Source: Crocinitomicaceae bacterium (GTDB lineage: Bacteria > Bacteroidota > Bacteroidia > Flavobacteriales_D > Crocinitomicaceae). Taken from it: a stretch of DNA of 64,000 nucleotides. Location: positions 1 to 64,000 of the forward strand of contig JAQXBM010000057.1 in the NCBI GenBank assembly GCA_029252405.1. The letters run 5' to 3'. The position numbers and the translations under genes were made by a program. A model generated the notes under the pieces. It ran no database searches, had not been told where the DNA came from, and saw only the letters and a program-made list of their open reading frames with translations. Position 1 is the stretch's first letter, and every line of letters begins with the position of its first letter. Shown piece by piece: positions 62,620-64,000 of this stretch.

Positions 62620-64000
62620 ATGGAAGTGCTAGACAAACGCAAGATTAACTTCGACCGAAGTGGATTCGAAGACAAAGAATTACTAGAGATTTATCGAAGG
62701 TTGCTAAAACCACGTTTGATTGAGGAGAAAATGCTCATTCTCTTACGTCAAGGGAAAATTTCTAAATGGTTCTCGGGTTGGGGACAGGAGGCGATTTCCG
62801 TTGGTACCGCCTACGCTATGGATCGCGAAGAATACATTCTTCCAATGCACAGAAATCTCGGTGTCTTCACAACTCGTGATATTCCATTAAACCGACTTTT
62901 TTCTCAGTTTCAGGGGAAAGCTTCTGGTTTCACGAAAGGGCGAGATCGCTCATTCCACTTTGGAACGCAGGAGTATAACATCGTTGGTATGATTTCTCAC
63001 TTGGGCCCTCAATTGGCCCTCGCAGATGGAATTGCACTAGCGTCAAAAGTTCGTGATCAAAAGAAAGCGACGATCGTTTTCACTGGAGATGGTGGAGCGA
63101 GCGAAGGAGATTTCCACGAAGCGCTGAATGTCGCTTCCGTTTGGGATTTACCAGTCATTTTTGGAATTGAAAACAACTGTTGGGGACTTTCAACTCCATC
63201 GAATGAGCAATTCAACTGTAAACAATTTATCGATAAAGGAATTGGATATGGAATGGAAGCCGTTCAAGTGAATGGAAACAATATCCTTGAGGTAATTACA
63301 ACTCTTCGCAAGATTGCTGAAGACATTCGTGAGAATCCAAAGCCTATATTACTGGAGTTTATGACGTTCAGAATGCGTGGACATGAGGAAGCATCAGGAA
63401 CAAAGTATTATCCAGATGGTTTGCAGGATGAATGGGAAGAGTTTGACCCGCTTACGAATTACTCAGAGTTTCTTTACGCGAATGGAATTCTCACAGAAGA
63501 CGTTGAGAACAGATACCGAATCGAGATCAAGAAAGAAATTCAGGATGGATTGGAAATGGCTTACGCCGAAGAAGATATCGTTCCGAACTTGGAAACTGAA
63601 TTAACAGATGTATACGCTAGTTTTGATCAAGTTGTTCAATCGGCGGAAGGAAATAAAACGGAAAAACGATTAGTTGATGCTATTCAAGATGGTCTTCGTC
63701 AATCGATGGAGAAATATCCGGACCTCATTATTATGGGACAAGATGTTGCTGAGTACGGAGGCGTTTTCAAAGTAACAGAAGGCTTTGTTGAGCAATTTGG
63801 CAAGGATCGCGTTCGAAATACACCCATTTGTGAAAGTGCAATTGTTGGTGCCGGGCTTGGTTTATCCATTGCTGGAATGAAAGCGGTAGTTGAAATGCAA
63901 TTCGCAGATTTCGTGACTTGTGGGTTCAATCAAATTGTAAATAACTTGGCTAAGATTCACTGGCGTTGGGGACAAAATGCTGATGTTGTCGTTCGTATGC
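62620..64000 (+). CDS. 2-oxo acid dehydrogenase E1, alpha-beta fusion (partial)
   Basis: 460 residues are visible and the gene leaves the window at the right edge. Residues about 20-330 are an E1 alpha domain: the thiamine diphosphate motif GDGGASEGDFHEALNVASVWDLPVIFGIENN and LEFMTFRMRGHEEASG. From about residue 345 an E1 beta domain begins (EKRLVDAIQDGL...IIMGQDVAEYGGVFKVTEGF...NTPICESAIVGAGLGLSIAGM). The fusion of both chains is normal in Bacteroidota branched-chain 2-oxo acid dehydrogenases. It uses TPP as cofactor, which links it loosely to the thiamine uptake genes at the other end of the window. Confidence 0.93.
   Translation, partial: MEVLDKRKINFDRSGFEDKELLEIYRRLLKPRLIEEKMLILLRQGKISKWFSGWGQEAISVGTAYAMDREEYILPMHRNLGVFTTRDIPLNRLFSQFQGKASGFTKGRDRSFHFGTQEYNIVGMISHLGPQLALADGIALASKVRDQKKATIVFTGDGGASEGDFHEALNVASVWDLPVIFGIENNCWGLSTPSNEQFNCKQFIDKGIGYGMEAVQVNGNNILEVITTLRKIAEDIRENPKPILLEFMTFRMRGHEEASGTKYYPDGLQDEWEEFDPLTNYSEFLYANGILTEDVENRYRIEIKKEIQDGLEMAYAEEDIVPNLETELTDVYASFDQVVQSAEGNKTEKRLVDAIQDGLRQSMEKYPDLIIMGQDVAEYGGVFKVTEGFVEQFGKDRVRNTPICESAIVGAGLGLSIAGMKAVVEMQFADFVTCGFNQIVNNLAKIHWRWGQNADVVVRM

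Overview
The window comes from a member of the Bacteroidota, most likely order Flavobacteriales. Several signals agree on this: -7 promoter elements of the form TAnnTTTG in front of many genes, type IX secretion (T9SS) sorting domains, SprB/gliding-type repeat proteins, TonB-dependent receptors with an N-terminal carboxypeptidase-like domain, paired DUF1800/DUF1501 proteins, a DUF1566 lipoprotein, many short lipoproteins, and a fused 2-oxo acid dehydrogenase E1 alpha-beta. GC content is moderate (roughly 42% by eye). Genus cannot be told from this sequence. No rRNA, tRNA, insertion sequence, prophage or CRISPR array was seen, and the stretch reads as ordinary chromosome.

Layout. 1-1.6 kb: a TPP riboswitch in front of a TonB-dependent receptor (running off the left edge), preceded by a NadR-like kinase and a PnuC/PnuT-type transporter; together these look like thiamine uptake and trapping. 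1.8-12 kb: envelope proteins (DUF2339 membrane protein, serine hydrolase of the beta-lactamase fold, APC permease, lipoproteins, an esterase, a secreted thioredoxin with a T9SS tail). 12-13.6 kb: a UbiA-type prenyltransferase with a GNAT-like partner, lying just behind the rplT terminator. 13.7-16.9 kb: the conserved thrS-infC-rpmI-rplT translation operon. 17-27 kb: methyltransferase, GNAT, AMP nucleosidase, M49 peptidase, DUF2541, lipoprotein, DUF1501/DUF1800 pair, acyltransferase 3, endonuclease III and a TPR protein. 27.7-31.5 kb: a small conserved protein, a lipoprotein, a PorV/PorQ-like outer-membrane protein and a helix-hairpin-helix beta-barrel protein. 31.5-36.3 kb: asparagine-synthase-like protein, dnaX and a metallophosphatase. 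36.3-46.3 kb: lipoprotein, kinase-like phosphotransferase, carotenoid desaturase, cyclophilin, bshC, TonB-dependent receptor and a PIF1-like helicase. 46.3-52 kb: aminotransferase/outer-membrane/lipoprotein operon, DUF1566 lipoprotein, TPR-SpoIIE phosphatase and a tiny ORF. 52-58 kb: glycosyltransferase, two lipoproteins, a DEAD-box helicase next to a NYN/LOTUS protein, a nucleoside phosphorylase and a DUF4197 lipoprotein. 58-64 kb: a T9SS type B gliding-associated protein, glutamate dehydrogenase and a branched-chain 2-oxo acid dehydrogenase E1 (running off the right edge).

The most notable signal is in dnaX. The gamma-length frame runs into a run of ten A residues containing A-AAA-AAC and stops two codons later, while the tau C-terminal domain continues in the -1 frame. 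A Shine-Dalgarno-like AGGAG lies upstream and a 6-bp inverted repeat just downstream, the same arrangement as in E. coli dnaX but built from different sequence. Other points of interest are the riboswitch-controlled promoter overlapping the stop codon of the preceding kinase, an endonuclease III that has lost its iron-sulfur cysteines, promoters abutting start codons (probable leaderless mRNAs), a 32-residue ORF of unknown function, and the NYN/LOTUS-DEAD-box gene pair.
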